In this document: in pieces, positions 16,877-27,126 of the stretch
How positions within the stretch are numbered: position 1 is the stretch's first letter
Layout: each line of letters opens with the position of its first letter
DNA from: Microbacteriaceae bacterium
GTDB taxonomy: Bacteria; Actinomycetota; Actinomycetes; Actinomycetales; Microbacteriaceae
Reading direction: 5' to 3'
Assembly: GCA_019639055.1 (NCBI GenBank)
Contig: JAHBSP010000003.1
Location: 62,001-126,000 of the forward strand
Length of the DNA stretch: 64,000 nt
The notes under the pieces: model-generated
What the model was told of the DNA's origin: nothing
Seen by the model: only the letters and a program-made list of their open reading frames with translations
Databases searched by the model: none
Position numbers and translations under genes: made by a program

Positions 16877-17299
16877 TTGTTCTCGAAAAATAAGTTGTCA
16901 TCCCTCACTTTGCTAGCAGGCGGTTCGCTAGTGCTCTTGACTGGATGCGCCGAGGAAATTGTTCAGGACGTTATGCCAAGCGTGGATTCCAACATCACCA
17001 TCGAGGATCTCGTCGACGGAACCTACACTGCAACCGGAAGTTATGTCTCTCCTGGTGGTCGCGAGTCCGTGGAAGTGACTGTTTCTCTTGAAGACGGTCT
17101 AGTCGTCGACATTAATGTAACTTCACTGGCTAAGAATCCGAACTCCAAAGAATATCAAGCGAAATTCATCAGCGGAATCGCCAATCAGGTAGTCGGAAAG
17201 TCGATACTCTCGCTAAATGTTTCAAAAGTTGCCGGATCCTCTTTGACGAGTGGCGGGTTCAATCAGGCAATCACGCAAATTATTAATGAAGCAAGTTGA
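16877..17299 (+). CDS. FMN-binding domain lipoprotein
   Basis: A 140-residue exported protein with lipobox LTGC (Cys24) followed by one FMN-binding domain (about 43-138), related to the periplasmic part of NqrC/RnfG. GTYTATGSYVSPGG and VVDINVT are typical of actinobacterial members. The flavinylation motif, usually SGAT, reads A119-G-S-S122-L-T, so a Ser sits where the FMN-bearing Thr is normal. The next gene is the flavin transferase ApbE, which supports covalent FMN attachment. The start is TTG 16877, just after an in-frame stop, and the stop overlaps the next start. Confidence 0.8.
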   Translation: MFSKNKLSSLTLLAGGSLVLLTGCAEEIVQDVMPSVDSNITIEDLVDGTYTATGSYVSPGGRESVEVTVSLEDGLVVDINVTSLAKNPNSKEYQAKFISGIANQVVGKSILSLNVSKVAGSSLTSGGFNQAITQIINEAS

Positions 17300-18147
17300 C
17301 CACCGATATCTGGGCTTTTGAAGCAATAGGAACTCGTTGGGAAATATCTCCCTCACCTGATCTAAAGAGCCGGGATGTTGCAAGCACAATAATCGCAAGC
17401 TTCGACACTGCCTATTCACGCTTCCGTAAAGACTCTGCAGTGTGGCAACTTCACACGAACGGAAAAGCCACACTCCCAAACTTTTCGAGGATGCACAAAA
17501 TTTACCGCGCACTATGGCAAACAACCGCAGGCTCTATAAACCAGCTCGTGGGTGAGAGCCTTAGTGCGCTCGGCTACGACGCAGACTATTCCCTCTCGGT
17601 AGGGGAGCCAGTGCCTGCTCCAGACTTTGAGAATCTGCAGGTCGATGCAGAAGGTTCAACAACCGCGCCTATAGGAACGCTTCTTGATGTTGGTGCAGTA
17701 GGTAAAGGCGAACTGATTGATCTTGTATTTGCCGCGCTGAGTGCATCCGGATGGTCCGGCATCGTAGATGCCGGAGGGGATATCAGGGTCTCGGAGGGCG
17801 AGATGATTCGCGTCGCTTTGGAGCATCCCAGTGATGCGAGCCAGGCAATAGGAGTAGTGGAGCTTTCCGGGAAGGCGGTTGCGGCATCCGCTACCAATAG
17901 GAGAGCGTGGAAAGGCGTGCACCATATTGTTGATGCTCGCACAGGCATCCCCGCAACTGAGGTGAGTGCCACATGGGCGATAGCAGGCACTGCAGCCCAA
18001 GCAGATGCGATTGCTTCGGCGCTGTTTTTTGCTACTCCCGCTGAGATTCAGGCCGCAGGTGAGTTTGGAGAATTTGAGTATGTACGAATTTTTTCCACCG
18101 GCATGGTCGAGTTTTGGTTGCCTTCAGGTGAAGTTTTCACCTCATAA
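17296..18147 (+). CDS. apbE: FAD:protein FMN transferase
   Basis: Transfers FMN from FAD to Thr/Ser of exported flavoproteins. The ApbE fold is seen in FEAIGTRWEI, FDTAYSRFRKDSAVWQL, LDVGAVGKGELIDLV, IVDAGGDIRVS and the metal/FAD region HHIVDARTGIPA with AQADAIASALF. No signal peptide is visible, so it acts inside or is anchored by partners. TTG 17296 overlaps the stop of the FMN-lipoprotein gene (TTGA), indicating coupled synthesis of enzyme and target. Confidence 0.9.
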   Translation: MTTDIWAFEAIGTRWEISPSPDLKSRDVASTIIASFDTAYSRFRKDSAVWQLHTNGKATLPNFSRMHKIYRALWQTTAGSINQLVGESLSALGYDADYSLSVGEPVPAPDFENLQVDAEGSTTAPIGTLLDVGAVGKGELIDLVFAALSASGWSGIVDAGGDIRVSEGEMIRVALEHPSDASQAIGVVELSGKAVAASATNRRAWKGVHHIVDARTGIPATEVSATWAIAGTAAQADAIASALFFATPAEIQAAGEFGEFEYVRIFSTGMVEFWLPSGEVFTS

Positions 18148-18203
18148 CCAGTAGGCTCAAATAAGACCATTCCACCCCTAAGCGATGAAGTGACTGGAGT
18201 TCA

Positions 18204-19694
18204 ATGAGTAGAATCAGGGCCTTGCTAGCTAAGGTTGGCCTCTACCGGCTGACTGCTATTTTGTTGCTGATTGTGGTTGCTTATTCCTTTGTGGCGGCAT
18301 TTATCGGCTGGCTTGATTTCGATCCACTAGCAATGCTCGTTACGCTCATTATTCTCGTTGCGGTGACGACAGTGCTGTCTTGGGCATTCGGAAACACTCT
18401 CGTAGGCTCGGTGAACCCTGAATCACCGATGATTACCGGAATGATCCTATTCCTGATTTTGCGCCCGACTCTGGATGGTGAAGAACTTATCTGGATTGGC
18501 GCTGCTGCGGTCCTTGCCGCTATTAGTAAGTTCCTTGTTGTATGGCGTGCTCGGCATATATTCAACCCGGTAGCCATTTCTGTTTCAGTGCTCACTCTCT
18601 TTAATCTCTACCCGGCAGCGTGGTGGGTGGCTAGCCCCAGCATGTTGCCGATAGTTGCGATTTCTGGACTGATTCTATGGTGGCGCATGGCGCGGATGCG
18701 CAGCACGCTACTGTTTGTGGTTGCATATTTCGGCGGACTTGCGAGTGGATACTATTATCTGGGTGCAACTGTTCAGGATGCGCTACAGATTGCGCTCTAC
18801 TCCTCACCGATTGCATTCATCGCCTCGTTCATGATTATTGAACCACTCACTGCCGCTCCTCGAGGTAAGCAGAGAGCAGTGCTTAATCTGATTGCGGGGC
18901 TCGCGATGAGCCTACCGGTCTGGTTAAACGAATATCTCTGGTGGCTAAGTCCTGAAGTAGTGATTGTGATTGTGAACCTACTCGCCTTCCTAATTTCTGG
19001 AAGGGTTGGTATTTCCCTCACTCTCACTCAGAAGGTAGAAGTTGCAAACAGCATCTTTGAATATCATTTCTCACCGAAACGACCACTCAAATATCAGCCC
19101 GGGCAATTCCTAGAGTTGCAACTAAACCACGCGGCAGATATCCGCGGTAACAGGCGCATGTTCAGTATCTCAAGCGCTCCAGAATCTGGCGAAATTTCAA
19201 TTGGTATGCGCCACGAAAACCCTTCAAGCACATTCAAGCTCGCGCTCGCGGATCTACAACCCGGTGCTGAAGTTGTGGCAACAGGTATCGCCGGTGATTT
19301 CATAATTCCTAAATCTGAACCACAGCTGTTTATAGCGGCGGGGGTAGGGATCACTCCTTTCCTTTCCGCGCTTCGCAGTAGCGACCCTGCAAGGAACGTG
19401 GTTTTGCTTTATATGGTGAGAAGCGCATCCGAAATCGCATGGAAAGATGTGGTTGCAGATGCGAAAATCACCGTGCTTCTGCGCTGCCCAGAAGATCCTG
19501 GACCGCTTCCCCCTAGTTGGAGATGGATTGGTAACCCTCCGCTTTCCAGGGCGGTCCTGCGCGGAAACATCACCGATATTAATAAGCGGAAGGCTTATAT
19601 TTCTGGTTCAGCCGAGGTGCTAAGACGCGTGCGTAAGGCACTACGTGGAACCGGCGTTAAGGGTGTAAAGAGCGACGTATTCCTCGGCTACTGA
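18204..19694 (+). CDS. Membrane flavin reductase: NqrB/RnfD-like domain fused to ferredoxin-NADP reductase domain
   Basis: The first roughly 270 residues are eight or nine membrane helices resembling NqrB/RnfD, including ARHIFNPVAISVSVL, the segment that in RnfD/NqrB precedes the flavin site. From about 275 on there is a cytoplasmic FAD/NAD(P)H reductase: YQPGQFLEL, the FAD-binding RMFSISSAP, and the nucleotide-binding AAGVGITPFLSALR. It should carry electrons from NAD(P)H across the membrane to the FMN lipoprotein. ATG 18204 has GGAG five bases upstream. It overlaps the convergent MFS gene by seven bases. Confidence 0.82.
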   Translation: MSRIRALLAKVGLYRLTAILLLIVVAYSFVAAFIGWLDFDPLAMLVTLIILVAVTTVLSWAFGNTLVGSVNPESPMITGMILFLILRPTLDGEELIWIGAAAVLAAISKFLVVWRARHIFNPVAISVSVLTLFNLYPAAWWVASPSMLPIVAISGLILWWRMARMRSTLLFVVAYFGGLASGYYYLGATVQDALQIALYSSPIAFIASFMIIEPLTAAPRGKQRAVLNLIAGLAMSLPVWLNEYLWWLSPEVVIVIVNLLAFLISGRVGISLTLTQKVEVANSIFEYHFSPKRPLKYQPGQFLELQLNHAADIRGNRRMFSISSAPESGEISIGMRHENPSSTFKLALADLQPGAEVVATGIAGDFIIPKSEPQLFIAAGVGITPFLSALRSSDPARNVVLLYMVRSASEIAWKDVVADAKITVLLRCPEDPGPLPPSWRWIGNPPLSRAVLRGNITDINKRKAYISGSAEVLRRVRKALRGTGVKGVKSDVFLGY

Positions 19695-20905
19695 TCGCCT
19701 GCTTGCAGGATTTGCACCGGTTCGGTGTCTGGCATCGGGCCAACGTATTGCCCGCGCAGGTCTGGAAGTTTTGCCGCGATTGCTAGAGCGAATAAGGCTC
19801 CAACTACTGATGCAATGCCGCCGGCAAAATACGCTGCGCTGTGGTCAAAGGCATCAATCATAAATCCGGCAAGGGCTGAGCCACCAGCTGCTCCGATAAG
19901 TTGCCCGGTGCCAAGCCATCCATAAGCTTCGGCAGTGTCGGAGAATTTCACACTCGCACTTGTCATCGCGAACATAGCGGCAAGTACCGGAGCGATTCCA
20001 AAGCCAGAGACAATTGCACAGGCACCCACCCAGAGGAAATTATCAAATAGTGGGATTAGGAATATTGGTAGTGCGACAATCAACATTCTGGTGCCCATCG
20101 AGAAGTGGGCGATTCCGGCATGCCCCATCAATAGACCCCCAGCCAGTGATCCTGCACTCCAAATTGCAAGGATAATACCGGCGGTCAAGCCTTCTTCTCC
20201 GAACTGTGCCACGACTGCTACTTCTAATGCGGCTGCTGTCGCAATAAGTGCAAGACCCACAAGTGTTGAAGCCAGCACTGCCGGTTTGGCTAGCACCACC
20301 CCAAGCTTGCGCTTCGACATAGGTATGCGCACCTGCCCAACCTCTGGTGCGCTAATGAACCAGGCTCCACCAAGTACCAGGACCGCAACTATCGTCCATA
20401 GCGCAACCTCGGTGGAGAGTTGGGTTGCTAGGAATGTCGCCAATACTGGTCCAATAACCCAGATGATTTCTTGCAGACTCGCGTCCATAGCAAAAAGCGG
20501 GTTGAGCATCCCCGCTGTTACAACCTTCGGATATATGGTGCGCACTGCTGGTTGAATCGGCGGTAGGCAAAGCCCGGTGATAGCTGCGAGCATCACCTGC
20601 ATCCAAAAGGCCATGTGTAGACTGGCCAGCATGCCGATAGCGACTGCGGTGATGCTGACTAGGGTAATTAGTACCGGCCGCATTCCAAATCGGCCCATGA
20701 GGCGACTAGTGAACGGTCCTGCTATTGCCTGCGCGACACTGCTAGCCGCTAACACGATACCTGCAAGAGCGTATGAGCCGTGAAGTTTTTCTATATGTAT
20801 AAGTAGCACGAGTGAGAACATGCCGAAAGGAAAGCGGGCAGCAAGCTGAGAGATTATCAGTCTGGCTACGCCTTTAGTTTTCAGAATCTCGAGGTATGAA
20901 CTCAC
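19688..20905 (-). CDS. MFS transporter
   Basis: A 405-residue major facilitator with about twelve helices. SRLMGRFGMRPVLITL is the loop 2-3 signature region of this superfamily, and the N- and C-halves are similar in length. The substrate is not evident; drug efflux and sugar efflux are both possible. GTG 20905 is preceded on its strand by TAGAAT with seven bases between, suggesting a leaderless transcript. Confidence 0.8.
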   Translation of the reverse strand: MSSYLEILKTKGVARLIISQLAARFPFGMFSLVLLIHIEKLHGSYALAGIVLAASSVAQAIAGPFTSRLMGRFGMRPVLITLVSITAVAIGMLASLHMAFWMQVMLAAITGLCLPPIQPAVRTIYPKVVTAGMLNPLFAMDASLQEIIWVIGPVLATFLATQLSTEVALWTIVAVLVLGGAWFISAPEVGQVRIPMSKRKLGVVLAKPAVLASTLVGLALIATAAALEVAVVAQFGEEGLTAGIILAIWSAGSLAGGLLMGHAGIAHFSMGTRMLIVALPIFLIPLFDNFLWVGACAIVSGFGIAPVLAAMFAMTSASVKFSDTAEAYGWLGTGQLIGAAGGSALAGFMIDAFDHSAAYFAGGIASVVGALFALAIAAKLPDLRGQYVGPMPDTEPVQILQAGDQ

Positions 20906-21335
20906 TCGAGTAATTCTATCCGTGAATGGATGCCAGAAACAGTTCTAAAAATAGTCGCTTTTTAGCGCTGATTTAATAAGACTGATCGACCTCTTCATTA
21001 CTGCAGCTTCAAAGCACGAAAGTCTAAAGTTTCACTTTAAAGTTGAAACGACACGCCCAACACGAAATTCAATACAAAAATTATTTTTTCCATTTTATTT
21101 GCCCCTAAAAATGTCAGTGGTTGTTAGTAAATTAGCCTCGTACCTAGTAATTTCGGGCATCTGTGCGAGTGGGTGTTGTGGGTTACTTGTGCACAAGACT
21201 GTGTATAAACCTGTGGATGGAATTACACCGGTGTAACACATCATCTTGTGCCTACCAAAGAGAGCAAACCCTAGATATAGTGGTAATTCCAGATAATTCA
21301 TAAAACAGTTATTTATTAGATTTAGTGAGGAAAAA
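20906..21335. other. 430-base intergenic region upstream of nrdHIEF
   Basis: No gene is supported. It is AT-rich, and two perfect palindromes lie in its right half: CTTGTGCACAAG (21186-21197) and TTACACCGGTGTAA (21223-21236). These and the NrdR-like boxes downstream suggest a regulated promoter for the ribonucleotide reductase operon. A 68-codon minus-strand frame at 21095-21301 has no recognisable features and is probably chance. Confidence 0.6.
21236..21283. promoter_or_regulatory. Tandem NrdR-like boxes upstream of nrdH
   Basis: ACACATCATCTTGTGC (21236-21251) and ACCCTAGATATAGTGG (21268-21283) resemble the NrdR box consensus acaCwAtATaTwGtgt. Their starts are 32 bases apart, three helical turns, which is the usual NrdR spacing. 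NrdR would repress the operon when dNTPs are sufficient. Confidence 0.6.
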
Positions 21336-21563
21336 GTGGCAATTACGGTTTATTCAAAGCCAAGTTGCGTGCAGTGCACCGCAACATACCGCGCACTTGA
21401 CGCCCAGGGCATCGAGTACGAAGTCTTCGACGTTTCTGTCGACGATAAAGCATTGGAAGCTGTGAAATCCCTCGGGTACATGCAGGCTCCTGTTGTCGTC
21501 ACTGAAGACGACCACTGGAGTGGATTCCGCCCAGACAAGATCGGTCAACTAAAGACTGCGTAA
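21336..21563 (+). CDS. nrdH: Glutaredoxin-like NrdH redoxin
   Basis: Small electron donor for class Ib ribonucleotide reductase, reduced by thioredoxin reductase. It has 75 residues with the redox motif CVQC at about residues 11-14 and the C-terminal WSGFRPDKI of NrdH. GTG 21336 is preceded by a TGAGGA Shine-Dalgarno. First gene of nrdHIEF. Confidence 0.96.
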   Translation: MAITVYSKPSCVQCTATYRALDAQGIEYEVFDVSVDDKALEAVKSLGYMQAPVVVTEDDHWSGFRPDKIGQLKTA

Positions 21564-21581
21564 CGTGAAGCGGAAGATGTC

Positions 21582-21995
21582 GTGGCTAACCTGGTCTATT
21601 TCTCAAGTGTGTCGGGAAACACAAAACGTTTCGTCGACAAACTTGGTCTAGCCGCGCATCGGATTCCGCTTTACGCAAAAGACGAATTTCTAAAGGTAAC
21701 TGAACCATACGTTTTAGTGATTCCCACATACGGTGGAGGCACTGAGGGCGGTGCGGTACCAAAGCAGGTCATTAAATTCCTCAATGATGAAGAAAACCGC
21801 TCACTAATAAGAGGAGTGATTGCCGCAGGCAACACAAATTTCGGGGAAGCATATTGCATCGCCGGAGACATAATCTCCGCTAAATGCAAAATCCCTGCAC
21901 TATACAGATTTGAATTATTTGGCACAGAAGACGATGTCGAACGGGTAAAAGAAGGGTTGGAAAGATTTTGGCAACAACAGTCAGTTCTGGCGTAG
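21582..21995 (+). CDS. nrdI: Flavodoxin-like NrdI
   Basis: FMN protein that activates the dimanganese-tyrosyl cofactor of Nrd[13 protein letters not shown] near the N terminus is the phosphate-binding loop; [12 protein letters not shown] and [16 protein letters not shown] surround the flavin. 137 residues, GTG start, 18 bases after nrdH. Its 3' end overlaps the proposed nrdE start by 28 bases. Confidence 0.96.
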   Translation: MANLVYFSSVSGNTKRFVDKLGLAAHRIPLYAKDEFLKVTEPYVLVIPTYGGGTEGGAVPKQVIKFLNDEENRSLIRGVIAAGNTNFGEAYCIAGDIISAKCKIPALYRFELFGTEDDVERVKEGLERFWQQQSVLA

Positions 21996-24130
21996 CTATT
22001 GATAAGAACAGCGAGTTTGCGGATATGGATTATCACGCACTGAATGCGATGCTGAACCTCTATGACGAGGATGGCAAAATTCAGTTCGATAAAGATCGCC
22101 TAGCCGCGAGACGCTACTTCCTAGACCACGTAAACCCGGACACCGTATTCTTCCACAGCCTGAAAGAGCGCATCGACTTCCTTCTTGAAGAGGACTACTA
22201 CGAGAAGGAACTGTTCGCGAAGTACTCTTGGGAGTTCATCGAGAAGATTCATGATCTAGCGTTCTCAAAGAAATTCCGCTTCCCAGCTTTCCTTGGAGCG
22301 TTCAAGTTCTACACCCAATACGCACTAAAGACCTTCGACGGAAAGCGTTACCTAGAGCGCTACGAACACCGCGTAGTTATGTGTGCCCTATACCTCGCCG
22401 ACGGCGATGAAGAAATGGCAGTCAGCCTAGTTGAGGAGATCATCTCCGGTCGCTTCCAGCCAGCAACCCCAACCTTCTTGAATGCTGGTAAGGCCCAGCG
22501 TGGTGAGCTCGTTTCCTGCTTCCTGCTTCGTATCGAAGACAACATGGAATCAATCGCGCGAGGCATTAACTCTTCCTTGCAACTATCTAAGCGCGGCGGC
22601 GGTGTTGCACTACTTCTTACCAACATTCGTGAAGCCGGTGCTCCTATTAAGAAGATTGAGAACCAGTCATCCGGTGTTATTCCAGTGATGAAGCTTCTTG
22701 AAGACTCCTTCAGCTACGCAAACCAGCTCGGTGCTCGCCAGGGCGCCGGTGCCGTATATCTACACGCGCACCATCCAGACATCCTGAAGTTCCTAGACAC
22801 CAAGCGCGAAAACGCTGACGAAAAGATTCGTATCAAGACCCTATCTCTAGGTGTTGTTGTTCCAGACATCACTTTCGAACTGGCAAAGAATAACGAAGAT
22901 ATGTATCTCTTCTCGCCATACGATGTTGAGCGGGTCTACGGACAGCCACTCTCAGACATTTCTGTGACTGAGAAATACTACGAAATGGTCAACGATGCTC
23001 GAATCCGCAAGAGCAAGATCAGCGCTCGTAAGCTATTCCAAACCATCGCTGAAATTCAGTTCGAGTCCGGTTACCCATACATCATGTATGAAGACACCGT
23101 AAACCGCGCCAACCCAATTGCTGGCCGTATCAACATGTCGAACCTCTGCTCCGAGATTCTGCAGGTAAACACTGCGACCACCTACAACGATGACCTCTCC
23201 TACAATCACATCGGTAAAGATATTTCCTGCAACCTCGGTTCGCTAAACATTGCCGCAGTGATGGACGGACCTGACTTCGGAAAGACCGTAGAAGCTGCAA
23301 TTCGTGGACTAACCGCAGTGAGCGAAATGAGCCACATTGCATCAGTCCGCTCAATCGAGGATGGCAACGACAAGAGCCACGCAATCGGTCTGGGGCAGAT
23401 GAACCTTCACGGCTATCTTGCAAGAGAGCGCGTCTACTACGGCTCAGAAGAAGGCATCGATTTCACAAACATCTACTTCTACACTGTGCTCTACCACGCA
23501 CTCCGCGCCAGCAACAAGCTAGCGATTGAGCGCGGAAGCACATTCGAAGGATTCGCAGACAGCAAGTACGCATCCGGTGAATTCTTCGACAAGTACACTG
23601 AGCAGGTTTGGGAGCCAGCAACGGAACGAGTGCGTGAACTCTTCACCGAATCAGAAGTTGCTATTCCAACACAGGATGACTGGAAGGCTCTGAAAGATAG
23701 CGTCATGAAGCACGGTATCTACAACCAGAATCTACAGGCAGTCCCACCAACCGGATCAATCTCCTACATCAACAACTCCACCTCATCGATTCACCCAATC
23801 GCATCCAAGGTCGAGATTCGTAAAGAGGGCAAGATTGGCCGTGTCTACTACCCGGCACCGTTCATGGACAACGACAACCTCGACTACTACCAGGACGCAT
23901 ACGAGATCGGTCCAGAGAAGATTATTGATACCTACGCTGCTGCAACTCAGCACGTGGATCAGGGACTATCCCTGACCCTGTTCTTCAAAGACACCGCAAC
24001 CACTCGTGATGTCAACAAGGCACAGATCTACGCATGGCGTAAAGGTATCAAGACCATCTACTACATCCGTATTCGCCAGATGGCTCTTGAAGGAACCGAG
24101 CTTGATCAGTGCGTTTCCTGCATGCTGTAA
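21968..24130 (+). CDS. nrdE: Class Ib ribonucleoside-diphosphate reductase alpha subunit
   Basis: Catalytic subunit that reduces NDPs to dNDPs. The 720-residue protein lacks the N-terminal ATP cone, as class Ib enzymes usually do. [41 protein letters not shown] (with one redox-active Cys), NLCSEI (radical-site Cys) and the C-terminal LDQCVSCML shuttle cysteines are visible. TTG 21968 inside nrdI is the first start; ATG 22025 just before DYHALN is the alternative. Codon use looks strongly biased, fitting high expression. Confidence 0.96.
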   Translation: MATTVSSGVAIDKNSEFADMDYHALNAMLNLYDEDGKIQFDKDRLAARRYFLDHVNPDTVFFHSLKERIDFLLEEDYYEKELFAKYSWEFIEKIHDLAFSKKFRFPAFLGAFKFYTQYALKTFDGKRYLERYEHRVVMCALYLADGDEEMAVSLVEEIISGRFQPATPTFLNAGKAQRGELVSCFLLRIEDNMESIARGINSSLQLSKRGGGVALLLTNIREAGAPIKKIENQSSGVIPVMKLLEDSFSYANQLGARQGAGAVYLHAHHPDILKFLDTKRENADEKIRIKTLSLGVVVPDITFELAKNNEDMYLFSPYDVERVYGQPLSDISVTEKYYEMVNDARIRKSKISARKLFQTIAEIQFESGYPYIMYEDTVNRANPIAGRINMSNLCSEILQVNTATTYNDDLSYNHIGKDISCNLGSLNIAAVMDGPDFGKTVEAAIRGLTAVSEMSHIASVRSIEDGNDKSHAIGLGQMNLHGYLARERVYYGSEEGIDFTNIYFYTVLYHALRASNKLAIERGSTFEGFADSKYASGEFFDKYTEQVWEPATERVRELFTESEVAIPTQDDWKALKDSVMKHGIYNQNLQAVPPTGSISYINNSTSSIHPIASKVEIRKEGKIGRVYYPAPFMDNDNLDYYQDAYEIGPEKIIDTYAAATQHVDQGLSLTLFFKDTATTRDVNKAQIYAWRKGIKTIYYIRIRQMALEGTELDQCVSCML

Positions 24131-24170
24131 CGAGCATTCGGAATCTAAAGCTATAAGCATTCGTAAGTAA

Positions 24171-25492
<1,322 letters not shown>

Positions 25493-25553
25493 ACTAGCCC
25501 GGTTAGTTACTTAACCATGAATTCTGCATGAACAATAGGGGAGCATCTTTCAT

Positions 25554-25559
25554 TAGAAT
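25554..25559 (+). promoter_or_regulatory. Leaderless -10 box of MFS gene
   Basis: TAGAAT, six bases, then GTG 25566. No Shine-Dalgarno. Confidence 0.55.
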
Positions 25560-25565
25560 TGTCTG

Positions 25566-26903
25566 GTGTCAGATAGCTCCCCGCATACCGCCGCGATAGA
25601 TATTTCAGAAGCGACTAAGCAGCACAAGGCACACAAAGGGGTATTTGCAGACCTGACACCACTGAAACAGTCGCCGGCTTTCGCGAGGCTCTGGATTGGT
25701 TCATCACTCAGCGGTATCGGCGCGCAGATGACCCTCATGACTGTGGCGCTGGAAATATTCGATATAACCCAGGACACTTTCTACGTCGGCTTGACCGCAA
25801 TGTTTGCGCTTTTACCTGCGCTCATTGCAGGTATTTATGCTGGCTCGCTTTCCGACGCCTTTGATCGTCGTCTAGTTTCGCTATATTCCGCAGTCGCTTC
25901 ATGGATAACTATTGGTGCGATTGCTGCGCTCGCATGGCTGGATGTGCGTAACATCTGGGCACTGTATGTGCTGATGGCAATCAACTCCGCTTCAGCAACA
26001 GTCAATGGGGTGGCGCGTAAAGCAATCGTTCCGAGATTGATCCGACCAAAGCTGTTGCCTGCGGCGAATGCGCTCACTGGCATCAGTATGGGTGCAATGC
26101 TAACAATCGGCCCCGCAGTCGGTGCTATTGTTGTGGCTTTGTGGGGTTTTGCTCCCGCATACACTATCGACGTTTTTCTGTTTTCCTTTGCTTTCTTCGG
26201 AATCGTAACGCTACCTCCGCTTCCGCCGTCCGAACATGCTGAAGCTCCCGGCTTGCGCTCAGTATGGAACGGACTCGTTTGGTTGAAGAATGCGCCAAAC
26301 ATCCGTTCAGGTTTCATAGTCGACATTATTGCTATGTGCTTTGCGATGCCTAGGGTGCTTTTCCCTGCCCTTGGTCTTGTGGTTTTCGGCGGTGGAGCGA
26401 CGACAGTGGGCGTGCTCACAGCCGGCATGGCTATCGGTACTCTCGTTGGTGGTCTATTCTCCGGACCTTTAGGTAGGGTGCGCTGGCAAGGTAAAGCAAT
26501 AATCTGGGCGGTTTTTGGGTACGGACTTTGTATAGCGCTTTTCGGCATCTCAGTTTTCGGAGCAATGCAGACTCCTCTGCAAAATGGTGAAGTGAAGTGG
26601 ATCTGGATCGGGGTCGGGATGCTAGGTCTTATAGGATCAGGCGTGATGGATAACATCAGCGCGGTCTTTAGAAACGCAATGACCCAGACTGCGGCACCCG
26701 ACGAAATGATCGGACGCCTGGGTGGGGTATATATCGTGGTTGTGACGGGTGGACCGCGAGTCGGTGACTTTATTTATGGATCACTAGCAGCACTTGCGCT
26801 CTGGTTCCCACCGCTGTTCGGGGGAGTCTTGTGTGCTGCGCTTATGGTTCTATTCTTGCGCTCGAAACTTGCCAATTATGACGGAGATAACCCAACACCT
26901 TAA
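25566..26903 (+). CDS. MFS transporter (EntS-like)
   Basis: A 445-residue major facilitator with twelve predicted helices and a roughly 40-residue cytoplasmic N-terminal tail. LWIGSSLSGIGAQMTLMTVALEIFDITQ and SLSDAFDRRLVSLYSA match the MFS_3/EntS branch, which includes siderophore and drug exporters. No siderophore genes are nearby, so the substrate is unknown. Confidence 0.82.
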   Translation: MSDSSPHTAAIDISEATKQHKAHKGVFADLTPLKQSPAFARLWIGSSLSGIGAQMTLMTVALEIFDITQDTFYVGLTAMFALLPALIAGIYAGSLSDAFDRRLVSLYSAVASWITIGAIAALAWLDVRNIWALYVLMAINSASATVNGVARKAIVPRLIRPKLLPAANALTGISMGAMLTIGPAVGAIVVALWGFAPAYTIDVFLFSFAFFGIVTLPPLPPSEHAEAPGLRSVWNGLVWLKNAPNIRSGFIVDIIAMCFAMPRVLFPALGLVVFGGGATTVGVLTAGMAIGTLVGGLFSGPLGRVRWQGKAIIWAVFGYGLCIALFGISVFGAMQTPLQNGEVKWIWIGVGMLGLIGSGVMDNISAVFRNAMTQTAAPDEMIGRLGGVYIVVVTGGPRVGDFIYGSLAALALWFPPLFGGVLCAALMVLFLRSKLANYDGDNPTP

Positions 26904-26909
26904 TACCTA

Positions 26910-26937
26910 TTGACAAATTTATAAGTCGGGGTATTCT
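26910..26937 (+). promoter_or_regulatory. Promoter of a putative small RNA
   Basis: TTGACA (26910-26915), 16-base spacer, TATTCT (26932-26937). It is among the best promoter matches in the window, lies just after the MFS stop, and points into a region with no plus-strand gene. Confidence 0.7.
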
Positions 26938-26943
26938 TGGCTA

Positions 26944-27042
26944 CACGATACTTACCGCTAGCGCATGATGCGCATTCACAGCGGTGGAAGCGCCAGTAAT
27001 GGCGCGGAGCGGTCGGCTGGGGAAAGTCGGCCGCTCTTTCCT
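26944..27042 (+). ncRNA. Putative structured small RNA, family not recognised
   Basis: About 97 bases starting where the TTGACA/TATTCT promoter should initiate. Three stems can be drawn: ACCGCT (26954-26959) with AGCGGT (26980-26985), enclosing a GCGC/GCGC stem; GCGCCA-GTAA-TGGCGC (26990-27005), capped by a GNRA-type tetraloop; and a 12-pair stem 27007-27018 with 27025-27036, followed by TTTCCT, possibly a weak terminator. Downstream genes run the other way, so it is not a leader of them. I do not recognise it as 4.5S, 6S, tmRNA or a known riboswitch. Confidence 0.5.
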
Positions 27043-27080
27043 GTATAAGTTAAGTCTTTTCGAGTGACAAACTTAAACTA

Positions 27081-27115
27081 AAGGGGATTGTCCATACTGA
27101 ACAATCCCCTTTTTA
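27081..27115. terminator. Bidirectional-type terminator hairpin
   Basis: AAGGGGATTGT (27081-27091) pairs perfectly with ACAATCCCCTT (27101-27111) around a nine-base loop, followed by TTTT. It separates the small RNA region from the convergent stress-protein gene. Confidence 0.8.
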
Positions 27116-27126
27116 ACTTTGATTAT

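Noticed and set aside
19935..20555. 206-codon plus-strand frame
   Set aside because: Antisense to the MFS gene; low-complexity Ala/Pro/Thr/Ser composition typical of a shadow.
21095..21301. 68-codon minus-strand frame upstream of nrdH
   Set aside because: It covers the NrdR boxes and palindromes, has no ribosome site and no recognisable sequence.
25835..26656. 273-codon minus-strand frame
   Set aside because: Antisense to the MFS gene at 25566, with no family features; the sense frame has clear MFS motifs.
26944..27042. Reading the structured RNA as a riboswitch or leader
   Set aside because: The next plus-strand gene is about 1.7 kb away (28735), and the genes in between run on the other strand, so there is nothing for it to regulate in cis.
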